A stretch of DNA of 64,000 bases. Source: CALKZN01 sp050633785. Lineage in GTDB: Bacteria; Pseudomonadota; Gammaproteobacteria; Arenicellales; Arenicellaceae. Shown here in pieces: positions 63,401-64,000 of this stretch. Both the position numbers and the translations under genes were made by a program. The notes beneath the pieces were generated by a model. That model worked only from the letters and a program-made list of their open reading frames with translations. It was not told where the DNA came from and did not search any database. Location: positions 114,556-178,555 of the forward strand of contig JBOEHE010000033.1 in assembly GCA_050633785.1 (NCBI GenBank), read 5' to 3'. How positions within the stretch are numbered: position 1 is the stretch's first letter; the number at the start of each line of letters is the position of its first letter.

Positions 63401-64000
63401 GTAACGCGGTGAACAAGCCCCTCGAAGCTCTGGCCACTGTAGTAACTTATTTCCACACTGTCATCAACATCTTTTCTAGGACCGTCTACACCAACTAATT
63501 GACCAAGACTATTATAAGAAAAGGTCGTATCTCGGGTAATAGAAGCATATTCTGAATTCGTTTCACCTAATACTTTTGGGGTGTAACCAATCTCTCTGAT
63601 AGCAGAAATTTGCCGGTCTTGTGTATACTCAAACCTAACCTGGTAAAACTCTCCACTGACAACACTTGGCTTAACAACAACACTCGGATCATTAGATGTT
63701 CCCGCGTATTTATATTTCACAATCAGACGTTTGTCCTGACCATTCCCATGAACATAATACCTTGCTGTTAAACGACCTCGTTCATCGTATTCATATTCAG
63801 TCGAGTTCCCATCCTTGTACGTGATTTTCGTCACCTGCAGATTGTCATTGTACTCATAGGCGATATCACCACCTGAACACGCACTGCAACCCGGTCCTCT
63901 GACCTCACTGATCACCTTCTGCCCATTCACATCACCAAGCAAGTACACCGTCGACTCACCCAGACCATTGGTCACCACACGCTGAGCATCTTCATAGACT
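60442..64000 (-). CDS. RHS/YD-repeat protein with Cys-rich C-terminal domain (5' end outside window)
   Basis: Partial: the frame continues past base 64000. At least 1,178 residues here. About a dozen YD repeats (YDERGRLTAR, YDYGKLVKLVDGQG, YDNAGNRTSL) lead into the RHS core YYDAETGMHYNYYRYYQPST, which ends DPTG at about 61043-61054. A hydrophobic stretch (ALVIPPAVIAAFYACGAAVA) follows, then about 165 residues with 12 cysteines and the motif CFKGGDDGHQAE. This is the layout of polymorphic toxins, in which the C-terminus is the effector. No known catalytic motif was identified in it. Confidence 0.88.
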   Translation of the reverse strand, partial: VYEDAQRVVTNGLGESTVYLLGDVNGQKVISEVRGPGCSACSGGDIAYEYNDNLQVTKITYKDGNSTEYEYDERGRLTARYYVHGNGQDKRLIVKYKYAGTSNDPSVVVKPSVVSGEFYQVRFEYTQDRQISAIREIGYTPKVLGETNSEYASITRDTTFSYNSLGQLVGVDGPRKDVDDSVEISYYSGQSFEGLVHRVTGANGIVRYEVQEYDQLGRVIRARLESGEEYTLTYTDSGEVGSIDRNGLTQYFEYESGQLNAVKFSDGSELNYTYDDYGKLVKLVDGQGEGVQRTLDDDGNAVRYELLGLGGSVLSWANLQYEDGKLVKTQNKNHDSFIREYDENGFLSKLFSETESLLVEPKWLSSGIVESISLGSEKILELGYDGQSQLASVSDGNQNRTAYLYDDFKRLVFRSSPDKLGEVFSYDESNNLLKYRNAEMQIHRYGYDANNNLVMVDDGIEQSQISYTQGKLKELNTATQSQKHQYDESGRLVSKAVVIDGLTYQFHYRYNELGQLSGKTLPDGSQLHYSYDTTGHLLSVDIDAGIFSLGQSIITSQYTNDAAGQRIRQYGNGTQRQLTYDGEQLSSIRSGSLSSDYKYDGLGRIVVVNEFGKESQYKYDQHGRLIYESGGELSNNRPVYYSYDNAGNRTSLSIGEEGGELQQEIYDFSYGANNNRLLQPGIANQYNSAGSLINDGVYRYEYTPGQQISKVFKSDSLIAEYHYNLWGERAKKTIYVNGEPRTTYFLYEAKRLVAEANENGNITRQYFYINQPIEDWSEGEVRRRLHVFQKNMQLAKSESGQRQKLNRIGKMFVLGNADNLSNSNSGSNYSGRLEEAKFAVNGLDVLREFEPDLSPFQRFTLSGDIDWYQTSQELVGQKIKAEYYWIHTNQQGAPIVMEDKHGKVAWKSVSNAFGETIVSTEKESLNIRLPGQYYDAETGMHYNYYRYYQPSTGRYTSADPLDLSGGLHRYNYANANPLNFIDPTGEAAQALVIPPAVIAAFYACGAAVAAAILIDILGEQLSRDFLNVPFIWPGEVRDGLLAEMDNPTNAQSCPSGECQETVDNATTITPEDVAAMSAEELSICHAAARRADDRSHPCYGGTCSADLYDHLNTVNSVCKPKPPRCRMFDSCESMNARIAAFTLCANTRKTLADTCFKGGDDGHQAEVVNNIQEADICLGMLPTCL

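Overview
The window reads as a chromosomal segment of a low-to-moderate GC gammaproteobacterium. The evidence is gene order: yrbG-kdsD-kdsC-lptC-lptA-lptB-rpoN-hpf-ptsN-rapZ-npr, facing mlaFEDCB-(ABC)-ibaG-grxD-murA-hisG-hisD, and lnt-ybeX-ybeY-ybeZ-miaB. Genus cannot be fixed from the sequence alone. There are no insertion sequences, phage genes or CRISPR arrays.

Layout. 1-5.9 kb: end of a hexapeptide-repeat protein, a LuxO-like sigma-54 response regulator, hisBHAF and a PCuAC copper chaperone. 6-12.7 kb: metallo-beta-lactamase-fold protein, SCO copper protein, a periplasmic EF-hand protein behind a textbook sigma-54 promoter and in front of a structured, terminator-ended RNA segment, the RhlE helicase, an atypical arginase-family protein and a PhzF protein. 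13-19.7 kb: small housekeeping genes, namely NYN/LOTUS, a five-gene run MscS-GFA-GNAT-RidA-VOC, YtoQ, DUF3622, VF530, YaeQ, and an ArsR regulator with a perfect 20-bp palindrome upstream. 19.7-28.8 kb: hisD, hisG, murA, Fe-S helper genes, a YadGH-type ABC exporter and the Mla phospholipid transport operon. 29.3-39.3 kb: LPS genes (Kdo synthesis and Lpt export), sigma-54 and the regulatory PTS (EIIA-Ntr, RapZ, HPr, EI). 39.3-47.7 kb: an unlisted 34-aa membrane peptide, mgtE, an orphan lasso-B2-like transglutaminase fold protein, a lone GspC-like protein and lnt-ybeX-ybeY-ybeZ-miaB.

47.9-64 kb is the accessory part. A 2,814-residue secreted protein carries twelve near-identical 124/125-residue SdrD/Cna-B-like modules with EF-hand loops. 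It is followed after 16 bp by a gingipain-type C25 cysteine peptidase. The last domain of the giant protein looks like the module that in other bacteria sits inside C25 peptidases, so the pair looks like one secreted protein divided between two genes. Next come a tRNA-Met and an RHS/YD-repeat protein that runs off the right edge. The RHS protein has a cysteine-rich C-terminal domain and a small downstream gene placed like an immunity gene.

The best candidates for new biology are the giant-protein/C25 pair, the RHS C-terminal domain with its neighbour, the sigma-54/EF-hand/structured-RNA locus at 8.0-8.9 kb, and the 34-aa membrane peptide.
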